The notes under the pieces are model-generated. The model had not been told where the DNA came from and ran no database searches. It saw only the letters and a list, made by a program, of their open reading frames with translations. This document shows positions 33,941 through 42,729 of a stretch of DNA of 64,000 nt, in pieces. The position numbers were made by a program, and so were the translations under genes. This DNA is from Arthrobacter woluwensis (GTDB taxonomy: Bacteria; Actinomycetota; Actinomycetes; Actinomycetales; Micrococcaceae): contig NZ_FNSN01000002.1 in the NCBI RefSeq assembly GCF_900105345.1, positions 1 through 64,000 of the forward strand. The letters run 5' to 3'. Each line of letters starts with the position of its first letter. Position 1 is the first letter of the stretch.

Positions 33941-34756
33941 TTAGGTGGTTTGGTTGGCGAGGGTTTGGGCGAGTCGGTAGGAGTCGGTTCCTGTTTCGAT
34001 GATGGTGCCGTGGAAGGTGAGTCTGTCGACGATCGCGGCGCAGAGGCGGGGGTCTGTGAAGGTGCGGGTCCAGCCGGAGAAGGATTGGTTGGAGGCGATC
34101 GCGATGGAGTTCTTTTCTTCCCGTTCGGTGAGGACTTGGAAGAGGAGCTCGGCTCCTCGTCGGTCTAGTTCCATGTAGCCGAGTTCGTCGATCAGTAGTA
34201 GGTCGACGCGGCCGTAGCGGGCGATGGTCTTGGCGAGTTGTTTCTCGTCGGAGGCTTCGACGAGCTCGTTCACGAGCCGGGTGGCTAGGGTGTAGCGGAC
34301 TCGGAAGCCCTTCTCGGCCGCGGCGGTTCCCAGGCCGATGAGGAGGTGGGATTTACCGGTGCCGGAGTCTCCGATGAGGCAGAGGGGCTGGCCTTTGCGG
34401 ATCCAGTCCCCGGTGGCCAGGGTGTGGATCGTGGCGGGGTTGATGTTCGGGTTCGCGTCGAAGTCGAAGTCACCGAGCCATTTATCCCGGGGGAAGCCGG
34501 CTGCTTTCACACGCCGGATGGATGAGCGTCGGTCGCGGTCATCGCATTCTGCCAGGAGGAGTTCGGCGAGGAAGCCCTGATACGACAGTTGTTCTTTGCC
34601 GGCCACGGTGAGGGCCTCATCGAGCACGGCCCGGATCGTGGGCAGACGCAGTCGTCGGCAGGCCTGGTCAACGGCCGCGATCGCGGCTTGTTCACTCATC
34701 CCGCGCCGCCGGCGCAGCGTCGTAGTCACGGGTGTCGCTGGTGGGGTGGGGCTCAT
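33941..34756 (-). CDS. istB: IstB-type ATPase helper of IS21 transposition
   Basis: 271 residues, AAA+ ATPase related to DnaC. Walker A GDSGTGKSHL (about residues 129-138), Walker B LLLIDELGYM, sensor region IAIASNQSFSGW. It remodels target DNA and regulates IstA. The start overlaps the istA stop by four bases. Confidence 0.95.
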   Translation of the reverse strand: MSPTPPATPVTTTLRRRRGMSEQAAIAAVDQACRRLRLPTIRAVLDEALTVAGKEQLSYQGFLAELLLAECDDRDRRSSIRRVKAAGFPRDKWLGDFDFDANPNINPATIHTLATGDWIRKGQPLCLIGDSGTGKSHLLIGLGTAAAEKGFRVRYTLATRLVNELVEASDEKQLAKTIARYGRVDLLLIDELGYMELDRRGAELLFQVLTEREEKNSIAIASNQSFSGWTRTFTDPRLCAAIVDRLTFHGTIIETGTDSYRLAQTLANQTT

Positions 34757-36432
34757 GAGATGTTCTCCTTTGACAGGGGGTCAGGATTAGATGCGGTGGT
34801 TCGTTTGGCCAGGAGCTCGTCATAGGCGCCCACGGTGGGTAGGGGCCGCTTATCTGGTGGTAGGCCGGCGATCACTGCGGCGGGGTCCGTGAGCCGGCGT
34901 TGTGTCAGGCTGACAACTTGGTGCTCGACAGGTTTGGAGTGCGCAGCGGGATGACGGTCCGAACTGGACCCACCTTGGCCGTTCTCGGCGGCATGCCGTC
35001 GGGCCTCGACCGCGACAACGTCGGCGCTGACCGCCCCGACGGTGAGAGCGGCCAGGATCCCGGCCTGAATATCCCCGGCGCCCAGGACCCGATGCAGGAG
35101 CAGCACATCGATCAGTTCCCTCGTGCCCTCAGCGTCACCGTTGACTTTCCGGGACGCCGCCCAGAAAGCCTCGTGAGCGCTAGTGAACACCCCTTGTTCC
35201 CGGGCGCGCGCCAAGGCCGTGGACCCCGGAAACGCCCCAGGTTTTATCCTGAGCACTTCCAAATAGTGGTCCAACTGGACCGACTGGCCAGTCCGAGCGG
35301 CGATGCGTTCATGACGGGCCACGATAGTGCGCCCATCGAAGACCACAAGCTCCGAAGCCCGCAGAGAAACCCGGAGTTTCCGGCCGATGAACCGTGCCGG
35401 GACGGAGTACTTCACCATCCGCACCGTCACCATCGCCGAGCGATCCACCCTCGGGGTCAGCACCAGGCCCGGGTCAAAGGTCTCTGCCGGCAACGGGGCA
35501 AGTAAGGACCGCTCGATGGCGTAGTCCTGGCCGATGGTGCGGATCCGGTCCCCGATCCGCCGCCCCTCGTCCTGCTCTTCCCAGACCCGGATTCTGGCAT
35601 TGAGCTCGTCCAAGGAATCCACGACTGGCATGGGTGAGAGATGGTTACGGCGGAACCACCCCACCTCACCTTCGACCCCGCCCTTTTCGTGAGCACCGGT
35701 GATCCCGGGCTGGCAGTAGAACGCGTCGAAACCATAGTGAGAGCGGAACAGCACCCAGCGCTCGTTCTCGACCCTGGCCCGTCGCTCACCGAACAGCACG
35801 GAGGTCACCGCTGCGGTGAGGTTGTCGTAGCGGATATGACGGGTCGGGACCCCGCCCAGTACGGTGAACGCTTCGATGTGTCCTTCCAGGAACGCTTCCT
35901 GCGCCTGGGTCGGGTAGACCCGGTGGATCGCTTTGCCCGAGTGCGAGAGCCGGTAAACGAACATGTGGCACTTCGTCTTCACCCCGGCCAGGATCACCCA
36001 GACCTCACCGAAATCAACCTCGGCCTCCGCGCCCGGGGCATGCTCCTGAGGGACAAATACTTCCACCCGCCGACCAGCCTGCAGATCGATCTGCGCCCGC
36101 CGGACACGCACGTAATCCCGGACCGTGGAATACGACAACGCCTCCGCGGCATGTTCCTCGATGAGCCGGGCCAGGATCCGTCGAGCCGTGTGACGCTGCT
36201 TCCGCGGAGCCCTCGTATCCTCCAGGAGCATCGCATCGATCGCAGCCTTGAACGGCTCCAAACGAGGCGAAACCCGCTCGGGGGTCTTCCGTGGCGGTGG
36301 AACCGGAGAAACCAACGCTTTCCGCACGGTCTTCCGGGCCACTTGATACCGTCGCGCGAGCTCACGAATTGAGGCACCCTCAACCCGGGCATCTCGTCTG
36401 ATCTGCGCGAACAACTCCACCTTGGACTCCAT
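34753..36432 (-). CDS. istA: IstA-type IS21 transposase
   Basis: 559 residues. N-terminal HTH (ASIRELARRYQVARKTVRKAL), DDE core with Asp in AEVDFGEVW, Asp in IRYDNLTAAV and Glu in AHEKGGVEGEVGWFRRN, followed by a beta-barrel and C-terminal region. Full length for the family; no disruption seen. Confidence 0.95.
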   Translation of the reverse strand: MESKVELFAQIRRDARVEGASIRELARRYQVARKTVRKALVSPVPPPRKTPERVSPRLEPFKAAIDAMLLEDTRAPRKQRHTARRILARLIEEHAAEALSYSTVRDYVRVRRAQIDLQAGRRVEVFVPQEHAPGAEAEVDFGEVWVILAGVKTKCHMFVYRLSHSGKAIHRVYPTQAQEAFLEGHIEAFTVLGGVPTRHIRYDNLTAAVTSVLFGERRARVENERWVLFRSHYGFDAFYCQPGITGAHEKGGVEGEVGWFRRNHLSPMPVVDSLDELNARIRVWEEQDEGRRIGDRIRTIGQDYAIERSLLAPLPAETFDPGLVLTPRVDRSAMVTVRMVKYSVPARFIGRKLRVSLRASELVVFDGRTIVARHERIAARTGQSVQLDHYLEVLRIKPGAFPGSTALARAREQGVFTSAHEAFWAASRKVNGDAEGTRELIDVLLLHRVLGAGDIQAGILAALTVGAVSADVVAVEARRHAAENGQGGSSSDRHPAAHSKPVEHQVVSLTQRRLTDPAAVIAGLPPDKRPLPTVGAYDELLAKRTTASNPDPLSKENIS

Positions 36433-36577
36433 CCAGCCCTCCCGAACGCCGTTCCCTACATGATGGGAACCACGCTCACAGGTGGGTACCGTTCAAGCCG
36501 TCATCACACCCGGCATGTCGGCGAAGTGGGTACCACGCAAGCCGTCACGGTGGGCTCCGATCAGACTGTCAGAACCA

Positions 36578-37099
36578 TACTTTCCGCGTTGCCACGTGTT
36601 CGTTGACGAGAGCAAGTCAGGGGCCTACTAAATGGTGGCGTCTGTGACGGCGGCTGGCGACGTGGGTCAGACCCGCGAGGCCATCCGGAAACTGCGGATG
36701 CCAGGCCAGCGGAGGGTTCACTTCAAGAGCGAACGGGACGCGGTGAAGAAGGCTTTCATCGCGGAAGTGCGTCGACTGCTGCTCTCCGCAGTCATCTACG
36801 TCTGCCAGACCAAGGAAGCTGAGGCGCGCGGCCTGGTGCTGACGACGTTGCTCGAGGAGCTACATCGCAGTGAGGCGGGGATGCTGGTGCTGGAACGCGA
36901 CGAATCGCTCATGAAGCACGACAAGCACCTCATCGTTCAGCACTCCGGCCACCGGAAGGATGACTTCACCTACCGGCTGATGGCACCTCAGGACGAACCG
37001 CTCCTGTGGGTCAGTGACGGCCTGGCCTGGTGCTGGCAACGAGGGGGAGAGTGGAAGACCCTCGTCCGTGACATGGTCACCGAGGTGCTGGTTTCTTAA
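36578..37099 (+). pseudogene. 3' fragment of a DUF3800-like gene (IS21-interrupted, also carries a nonsense codon)
   Basis: Continues the frame of 33829-33877: PRCHVFVDESKSGAY, then an in-phase TAA (36628-36630), then MVASVTAAGDVGQTREAIRKL onward to 37099. The VFVDES motif and the later HFKSERD region are characteristic of DUF3800, a predicted nuclease-like family often near defence genes and mobile elements. Two independent lesions suggest full inactivation; the distal 155 codons could still be translated from the ATG after the stop codon. The 240 bases after it show no gene. Confidence 0.75.
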
Positions 37100-37339
37100 A
37101 TGCCGCAGGCCTGGGTCGTACAACCGTCCGGAAGACTACCAAGCCTACTTCGCAGAGCTACTGCTCCTTGCGTTCACAATTTTATGTAAGTGCCATAGCA
37201 AATACAACTTCGCCGATTCTTAGGCTCAGCCCTATTCCTGACTCTTACTCGCATCTTTGACGAACAATTCTTCCCATGATCCGTCCGTGGACGCCGGGGA
37301 GTTCGGCTAGTTTACGCCCCCTACGGCTTCCGGGCTTGG

Positions 37340-37708
37340 CTACGCCGGCCCCTCGGATTCCTGCGGCAGACCTACGCGCCGGCGTTTGTAAGGCGGATAG
37401 GTCATTGCCCCCTTGAAGTGGGATTTCTGTACCTCCAGTGCCTCCCGAGGCCAGTCTCGGATTAAGGCCACGCGATCGCTCCAGCCTTCCAGCGCGGGCG
37501 CGGCGCCGATGACCTGACTGACCCTCCCGGGCGTCAGGGACACCGCTTCGGCTATCACCGCCTGGGAAACGCCGACTCGGTGGGTATCGCGGATCCCGGA
37601 GTCCACCAGATCCTCAAGCATGTTGACCAACCCCCGCGCTGCATGCAGTAAGGCCGCGGCGTCGTGAAGGGCCTGGAGGCTTTGTTGCTGCACCCGTTCG
37701 TTGTTCAT
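37340..37708 (-). CDS. Small HTH regulator
   Basis: 122 residues, ATG. Helical N-terminus and an HTH-like segment VSQAVIAEAVSLTPGRVSQVIG at about residues 47-68, then a basic C-terminus (PPYKRRRVG). A large palindrome (37718-37764) directly upstream of its start suggests autoregulation. Confidence 0.65.
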   Translation of the reverse strand: MNNERVQQQSLQALHDAAALLHAARGLVNMLEDLVDSGIRDTHRVGVSQAVIAEAVSLTPGRVSQVIGAAPALEGWSDRVALIRDWPREALEVQKSHFKGAMTYPPYKRRRVGLPQESEGPA

Positions 37709-37717
37709 GCGAAAAGT

Positions 37718-37764
37718 TTAGTCGGCTAAAGACAAGCCTTCAAGGCTTATCTTTAGCCAACTAA
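37718..37764. promoter_or_regulatory. Extended palindrome between two minus-strand genes
   Basis: Arms TTAGT-c-GGCTAAAGA-c-AAGCCTT and AAGGCTT-a-TCTTTAGCC-a-ACTAA: 21 of 23 pairs matched. It starts 10 bases after the 37774 stop and ends 10 bases before the 37708 start, so it can act as a terminator for the first and an operator for the second. Confidence 0.7.
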
Positions 37765-37773
37765 TGATTGGCC

Positions 37774-38145
37774 TTACTCGCGCGTCCAGTCCAGTCCGTC
37801 GGGGGTGAACGCCGCGCCCTTGATGGTCATGTAGCGGAAGTTGTTGCGGGCGCCGCGCTTGCGGGGGATTGGCGATTTGCGTCCCACCCAGGCGAGCATC
37901 GGATGTCCTGGGGCGAGTCTGCTCAGGTCCAGGACCGCTTTGTTGTTCACGTTCGGATCTCGCCGCCAGCCTTCGATCTCGTAGATGCCTTCGATGATGC
38001 CGGCTTCTTCGGCTAGGGCGAAGTCGCCATGCTCGGCCAGGGAGGCGTCCGAGCAGGTCCACCAGCGACTGGTGCGGAGGATCCGCGCCTCGCCCACGGT
38101 GTGTCCCGGGATGTTTTTGTGTGGTGAGAGGTAGAAGAGAATCAT
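37774..38145 (-). CDS. Hypothetical protein
   Basis: 123 residues from ATG (MILFYLSPHKN); an ATG nine codons upstream is possible. A basic, aromatic alpha/beta protein (ILRTSRWWTCSD; AGIIEGIYEIEGWRRD) with a conserved-looking end (MTIKGAAFTPDGLDWT). Just outside the left dif-like site that bounds the azole-peptide cassette. No family recognised. Confidence 0.55.
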   Translation of the reverse strand: MILFYLSPHKNIPGHTVGEARILRTSRWWTCSDASLAEHGDFALAEEAGIIEGIYEIEGWRRDPNVNNKAVLDLSRLAPGHPMLAWVGRKSPIPRKRGARNNFRYMTIKGAAFTPDGLDWTRE

Positions 38146-38187
38146 GAGATTAAGGCTACACCTATGCGCCAATTAGCCTATGGATAA

Positions 38188-38215
38188 TTGCCGATAATTG
38201 AGATTACGTAAGTCC
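38188..38215 (+). other. dif-like XerC/XerD site, left boundary of the azole-peptide cassette
   Basis: Arms TTGCCGATAAT (38188-38198) and TACGTAAGTCC (38205-38215) around a 6-base centre TGAGAT. The 11-6-11 layout and the CCGATAAT...TATGT-type arms resemble actinobacterial dif. A second copy in the same orientation is at 43111-43138. Together they bracket the complete RiPP operon. Confidence 0.65.
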
Positions 38216-38244
38216 ATGGAAACTCGAGAGCGCCCGCCGAGTCG

Positions 38245-38964
38245 CTAACGATACTGTGTTTGCTCCACTCGGCGGTAGCCCCAGATGGCGAAGAACGCAC
38301 ACACTACGAAGTAGCCGGCGAGGATGATCAATGCCAGGACATCCAGGCGCCCGACGAGCGAGTTGCTGATCAGATCAGCCCATGCGCCCGTCGGACTGAA
38401 GGTGTGGATGGGTTGGAACGCACCAAAGTCGACCGGCCCAAACAGGCCACCAACGAAGGCAAGCGGGAAGTAGATCAGGTTGGTGATGGGTACAGCCCCA
38501 CGTGCCGGAAGCCAGTACCCAAGGGCGAGCCCGAGGCCGCCGTGGACCAAACCACCGATGCAGAGTCCGCCAATGGCGAAGAGGAGCGGTCCGGCGCTGA
38601 CACTGAATAGCGCACCGTTGACCGCTCCGACAACCAGCAGCGGCAGTGAGAAAAGTGCTGAGAAGAAGAGTCCAGCCATGAGCTGCGAACTCACTCTGAC
38701 CCTCGACGGCACAGGCAAGGTGAGTAGGTAGAGGTTCCACGGATCGTTGCGAGTTGCCGCGACACCGACTCCGAACTGGAACATCATCGTTCCGAGTACG
38801 GAGAAGGCCATGTAGCTGAACAGGATCTGAGCTGCCGGAGCATCGGCCCTGATCCCCAGCATGAGGTAGAACGCCGTAGGCAAAGCGATGAGGGGAAGGA
38901 AGAACGACGGGAGACGGAACAGTTCAAGGACCTGGATACGGACGTATTCGAAGATGAACTTCAT
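38245..38964 (-). CDS. ABC-2 type transporter permease of the azole-peptide cluster
   Basis: 239 residues with six hydrophobic segments (for example LPSFFLPLIALPTAFYLML, VVGAVNGALFSVSAGPL, VLALIILAGYFVVCAFFAI), the fold of ABC-2 export permeases. Start overlaps the ATPase stop by four bases. With the ATPase it presumably exports the mature peptide and may provide self-protection, since no other immunity gene lies inside the cassette. Confidence 0.85.
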   Translation of the reverse strand: MKFIFEYVRIQVLELFRLPSFFLPLIALPTAFYLMLGIRADAPAAQILFSYMAFSVLGTMMFQFGVGVAATRNDPWNLYLLTLPVPSRVRVSSQLMAGLFFSALFSLPLLVVGAVNGALFSVSAGPLLFAIGGLCIGGLVHGGLGLALGYWLPARGAVPITNLIYFPLAFVGGLFGPVDFGAFQPIHTFSPTGAWADLISNSLVGRLDVLALIILAGYFVVCAFFAIWGYRRVEQTQYR

Positions 38965-39842
38965 GCCAGTTCCTCCTGGAGGATGGAGCTCACGGCGTCT
39001 TCCAGAGACGACTGCTTGACATTGAGCCGGGGGTCGGGAAGAGCATCCAGCAAAACCCGGCTCGCCATGTCGGGTTGGTCAGTGACAAGTTGGAACCTGT
39101 TTGCGCCAACGGACTCGATCGCCCCGAGTGAAAGAACATGTTCGGGCACTGGCTGCAGCGACGTAAAAGTGAGATGGTAAACCCCGAGACGCTGCTGCAC
39201 AGAGTCGATGTCGTCGGTGAGGATGTTCTTTCCGTCCTTCATCAAGGTGATCGTGTCAGCGGTCGCTTCGACTTCGGCATAGTCGTGCGACGCCATGATC
39301 ACACAGCGACCTTCGCTCTTCTGTTGAAGGATGATATTGCGAACTTGGGCCCGCCCCTCGATATCGAGCCCGGCAAGAGGCTCATCCAAGATGATCACCG
39401 GTGCGTTGCAGATGATCGCAGCGCCAATCCCGAGACGCCGGAGCTGCCCTCCGGACAACCCGCCGCACTGCTGATCCATCAACCCTTCAAGCGAGATCAG
39501 GTCGTGAACCGCGGAGAAGTCGAGCGGATCGGGGTAATGGATCGAGATGAAGTGCAGCACTTCTCGAACCTTCAGGGTCGGGGGGAACATGACTGCCTGT
39601 GGGACACAGCTAACCATCCGTGTCTGCGGGCCGCCCCTGACCACCTTCTGGTCGAACACGAAAGCTCCCCCACCGCTCGGCGCCCTGACTCCGGTCAGGA
39701 TGTTGAGTGCAGTGGATTTTCCAGCACCGTTCGGACCGAGCAAGCAGTGAACGCCCGCACCCAGCTCCAGCGAGAAGTCATCGAGCCCCCGTTTGCCCCG
39801 GTAGTCCTTTGAGACGTTCTTCCAAGAGACCATCGCGCTCAT
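38961..39842 (-). CDS. ABC transporter ATPase of the azole-peptide cluster
   Basis: 293 residues. Walker A GPNGAGKST (about residues 38-46), signature LSGGQLRRLG, Walker B VIILDEPLAG, followed by the H-loop ASHDYAEVE. The C-terminal 80 residues are the regulatory tail typical of ABC-2 exporter ATPases. Overlaps the oxidase gene by four bases at its start and the permease at its end. Confidence 0.92.
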   Translation of the reverse strand: MSAMVSWKNVSKDYRGKRGLDDFSLELGAGVHCLLGPNGAGKSTALNILTGVRAPSGGGAFVFDQKVVRGGPQTRMVSCVPQAVMFPPTLKVREVLHFISIHYPDPLDFSAVHDLISLEGLMDQQCGGLSGGQLRRLGIGAAIICNAPVIILDEPLAGLDIEGRAQVRNIILQQKSEGRCVIMASHDYAEVEATADTITLMKDGKNILTDDIDSVQQRLGVYHLTFTSLQPVPEHVLSLGAIESVGANRFQLVTDQPDMASRVLLDALPDPRLNVKQSSLEDAVSSILQEELA

Positions 39843-40636
39843 TCAACAACCTCATCACTCGCTTGGCTACTTCCGAAAGCAACACTGTACACAACTGATT
39901 GCTCCACCCCGTCAAGGCAGAGCAGGTCGTCAACCTGCTTGTCAATAAAGCCCCCGACGGGACAGGACGCCACGTTCTCTTCGAGCGCATACATGATCAT
40001 CGCTTGTGCGATATGTCCCGCCTCAATCAAGGCAAATCTGTACGCCCGCTGTCCATACTTGATTCGTTGACGTACAAAGCTCCCGACGAAGAAGACGTGG
40101 AAGGCCGAGTTGTCGGCAAGGTTCTGGAAGACCAAGCACTCTTGGAGAAAGCTCCGGGGATCCTTATCGACCGCCAGGCGATGCAGACTCGCCTCGTAGG
40201 GATCGAGTGCATACACACCTGCAGTAAGTCCCTCGACATTGTTCACGCAGAGGTAGATGTCGATCGGATAGAGCGCCCCTGCGGAAGGTGCACCTCTGCC
40301 ATAGGCCTCTGTGATGCACGCCGACTCGTTCAGGATGCGGCTGAACGAGTCGAAGGTAACGGCGTTCTGCCCGAACCCCGGCGCCGAATGACGCCTCCTC
40401 AGCAGGTCTCCAAGTGGCGTCGCGTCACCAGCAGAAGCTAGCGGGTATACCTCGCTCGAAATGTAGTGAGGGTGGGCACGACCCAGCTGTTCCAGAGCAT
40501 CGGGATCGGTGGCGAGTTCATACGAGTATGGACCAGTGGCTGAACTGCTCATCCACATGCTCAGCTTCGATGCAACGTGGAACGTTTCTGCCGGGTCGTC
40601 AAATGGCGGCGGAGTCATCAGCCATTGTCTTTGCAC
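39839..40636 (-). CDS. SagB-type FMN-dependent azoline dehydrogenase (B protein)
   Basis: About 265 residues. The GTG at 40636 has GAGAGG nine bases upstream; ATG at 40618 is the alternative. Nitroreductase/SagB fold: LLRRRHSAPGFG, PSAGALYPIDIYL (flavin-binding), and IKYGQRAYRFALIEAGHIAQ with the Lys-Tyr pair needed for azoline oxidation. It oxidises thiazolines/oxazolines made by the C/D complex to aromatic thiazoles/oxazoles. Sits between the YcaO and transporter genes. Confidence 0.9.
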   Translation of the reverse strand: MQRQWLMTPPPFDDPAETFHVASKLSMWMSSSATGPYSYELATDPDALEQLGRAHPHYISSEVYPLASAGDATPLGDLLRRRHSAPGFGQNAVTFDSFSRILNESACITEAYGRGAPSAGALYPIDIYLCVNNVEGLTAGVYALDPYEASLHRLAVDKDPRSFLQECLVFQNLADNSAFHVFFVGSFVRQRIKYGQRAYRFALIEAGHIAQAMIMYALEENVASCPVGGFIDKQVDDLLCLDGVEQSVVYSVAFGSSQASDEVVE

Positions 40637-40665
40637 GGTCGGAGGCCTCTCGGGTCCGTAGGATG

Positions 40666-41901
40666 TCAGGGGAACGGGTGAGGCGCGAGATTCACGGCGC
40701 CGGGGTGTTGCCTCATATGCGGTTCGTCGACATCGAGGGTCGCCGCCTGAGGGCTCAAAGCCCGCACGACGTGCCACCCCTGTGCTACGACGTCGGTTGA
40801 ACGGACATCGCCGAGATACACCTGCCATCCCGAATCTTCAACTGCCCGCAGGGTATGGAAGAGCGGCGAGACGCCGTCACGGATGAACTCCAGTTCGGAC
40901 ACCGCGGGCCCATCATCGATGAACTCGTTTAGGCCACGGTTCTCGATGCGCGCGTGGAACGCGATATGCCCCTCGAGCGACGTGACAGATGAATCGTCGG
41001 GCGCGTCGCCCTTCGCACTCAGTCCCCAGTTGTAAGTCTGCACTGATTCGGTGAATGCAGCGGCCATGGCATTGCGGACGTCAGGTTTGGACGAGCAGCC
41101 GACCGCCAGCCCCACCTTGTCCGACCGAGCACAGGAGAGAATAACGGGAACGCCTCCGACTCCCTCGAATCTGACGAGGGTGACCTCTACGTCGAGGAGC
41201 CGGAGTTGCCGGCAGATGTCCTTTAGCCTGGGAGAGAAGCTTTCGGGGATGTGCGTCGGTAGGCGCAGAGTAACACCACCACGCTTGCCGTACCACGCCC
41301 TCATGAACGCGTCCCGTTCGATGAGTTCAAATACAGCAGATCGCGCAGCCGCTCCGTACGTTCGGCCCGCCCCCAGCCCATTGGACGTGACTGTGCACCA
41401 TCTCTGGCGGTCAGCCGGATTCAGATAGACCAAATCTGCTGGGACTCCCGCCGCCGAGTGGTCAATCGCTCGATGCACTTTGACGTAGGGGATGTCAGGA
41501 ACGCTCGATGGGTGAACGTACGGAAAGCCGTCCGCTGCATATTGCGCGTCCGTGAAGGGAACGAACCGGCTTGCAGGGATGATCGGGCAGTCGAGAGAAG
41601 TGACACGGTCCGGCACATAGCCGGCGGAATACCGCTCGACAAACTCGCCCGTCGCAGATCCATACAGCTGATCGGAATCCGCCCCGAAGCCGCATGAACT
41701 CTGCTCCGGCAGGCACGCCCCGATGAACGCGGGAAACGACGGGCTCCGGTCGACCAGCGCCTGCGCACGGATCGCCCCAGGCGGAATCCGAAGCGGTTCA
41801 ATCCCGGGAATCAACCCAAAGTCGGGGCCAACTACTCCGCTTCGGAGGGGGCTGGGTCGAGCCACGGATAGCTGGTCGAAGATCTCGCGGTCTTTGAACA
41901 T
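40666..41901 (-). CDS. YcaO-type cyclodehydratase (D protein) with PxPxP C-terminus
   Basis: 411 residues from ATG (MFKDREIF). The YcaO ATP-binding core is visible: STATGE-like GSATGEFVERYSAG (about residue 92), then ARSAVFELIERDAFMRAWYG with the Glu residues of the ATP/Mg site, and AMAAAFTESVQ. It ends in PHPFP, the proline-rich C-terminus specific to azoline-forming YcaO proteins. It uses ATP to activate the backbone amide so that Ser/Thr/Cys cyclise. Its start overlaps the end of the C-protein gene by 70 bases. Confidence 0.93.
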   Translation of the reverse strand: MFKDREIFDQLSVARPSPLRSGVVGPDFGLIPGIEPLRIPPGAIRAQALVDRSPSFPAFIGACLPEQSSCGFGADSDQLYGSATGEFVERYSAGYVPDRVTSLDCPIIPASRFVPFTDAQYAADGFPYVHPSSVPDIPYVKVHRAIDHSAAGVPADLVYLNPADRQRWCTVTSNGLGAGRTYGAAARSAVFELIERDAFMRAWYGKRGGVTLRLPTHIPESFSPRLKDICRQLRLLDVEVTLVRFEGVGGVPVILSCARSDKVGLAVGCSSKPDVRNAMAAAFTESVQTYNWGLSAKGDAPDDSSVTSLEGHIAFHARIENRGLNEFIDDGPAVSELEFIRDGVSPLFHTLRAVEDSGWQVYLGDVRSTDVVAQGWHVVRALSPQAATLDVDEPHMRQHPGAVNLAPHPFP

Positions 41902-42710
41902 GAGGGACACCGCGGCACACTCCAAACACGAGAGTTGTAAAGAGTCAGAGACTCAGGATTAAAGACAGCGCACGACCCGATGAGTTCGTGGGCCTCGTGA
42001 TAGAAAGCCCTCTCAATGAGCCTGGCGGCGAGCTGCACGCCGAGGTCCACGTCACGGACTGACATGGGACCTGGGGCCGCAGAGCCGTGGTAACGCAAAT
42101 ACTCGTCCGGCCAGTCGGTGCTTGCAGCTCTGCGAATTACCAAACACTCGAAGCATGCGGTTGTTCCTGGTAGTACGGCCGGACCGACAAAGAGCTTGGC
42201 GCCGTCGAATGGGACGACGGGAACATGGCAGATGTTGCTTGCCCAGAGCGACCTGCAAACTTCGACAGCATCGGGGATGGTCGATCGGATTACGAGCACC
42301 GGAACAGTGGACTCACCATCACCTACATCGACGATCTGGAAGGACCCAAACGCCCTGAGATCCTCCCGGACTCGTACTTCCAAGTCACTCGGCACATCAA
42401 GTCGAACCCGAACCGGATCCGCGGCGGTCCACCCACGGGGCAGCCCGGGAAGTCGATCCCCCGCAGCGTTGTGGAATCTCACAACACCTGCCGACCGCAG
42501 CGAGTTCAAGAGGCGTTCCTGCCCGCTAAGGCCAGGAACGCCCCTCGTCACCTCATCGAGAGTGCGCGGTTTGCTGAGGAAACCGAACAGCTCCTTTGCA
42601 AGCTCTTGGTGCTGCCGAAAGCGAACGATCGAGCTTCCCAAGACCAGGACGAAAGAGTCCTCAAAATCGGCCTGGCGGACGCCCTCCGCGATGACGTAGG
42701 TGGAACTCAC
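41832..42710 (-). CDS. ThiF/E1-like cyclodehydratase partner (C protein), leader-peptide binding
   Basis: 292 residues from GTG 19 bases after the precursor stop. The N-terminal RRE-like wing (SFVLVLGSSIVRF; LFGFLSKPRTLDEVTRGV) would bind the leader. The E1-like domain carries the structural zinc tetrad CFEC (about 205) and CPSC (near the C-terminus). No adenylation motif is present. In discrete C/D systems this protein delivers the precursor to the YcaO enzyme. Second gene of the operon, directly after the precursor. Confidence 0.88.
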   Translation of the reverse strand: MSSTYVIAEGVRQADFEDSFVLVLGSSIVRFRQHQELAKELFGFLSKPRTLDEVTRGVPGLSGQERLLNSLRSAGVVRFHNAAGDRLPGLPRGWTAADPVRVRLDVPSDLEVRVREDLRAFGSFQIVDVGDGESTVPVLVIRSTIPDAVEVCRSLWASNICHVPVVPFDGAKLFVGPAVLPGTTACFECLVIRRAASTDWPDEYLRYHGSAAPGPMSVRDVDLGVQLAARLIERAFYHEAHELIGSCAVFNPESLTLYNSRVWSVPRCPSCSKTARSSTSYPWLDPAPSEAE

Positions 42711-42729
42711 TGAGATCTCGCCCCTGAAC

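Larger units (their letters stand above)
33878..36577 (-). mobile_element. IS21-family insertion sequence
   Basis: 2,700-bp element with istA and istB overlapping by four bases. Ends start TGACTATGTCA (33878) and, reversed, TGGTTCTGACA (36577), with longer shared inner repeats GGAGCCCAC..TGACGGCTTG. Flanked by a perfect 7-bp direct duplication TACTTTC (33871-33877 and 36578-36584), within the 4-8 bp typical for the family. Confidence 0.93.

Noticed and set aside
34900-36372. Long plus-strand ORFs inside the IS21 element
   Set aside because: Antisense shadows of istA with no family features.
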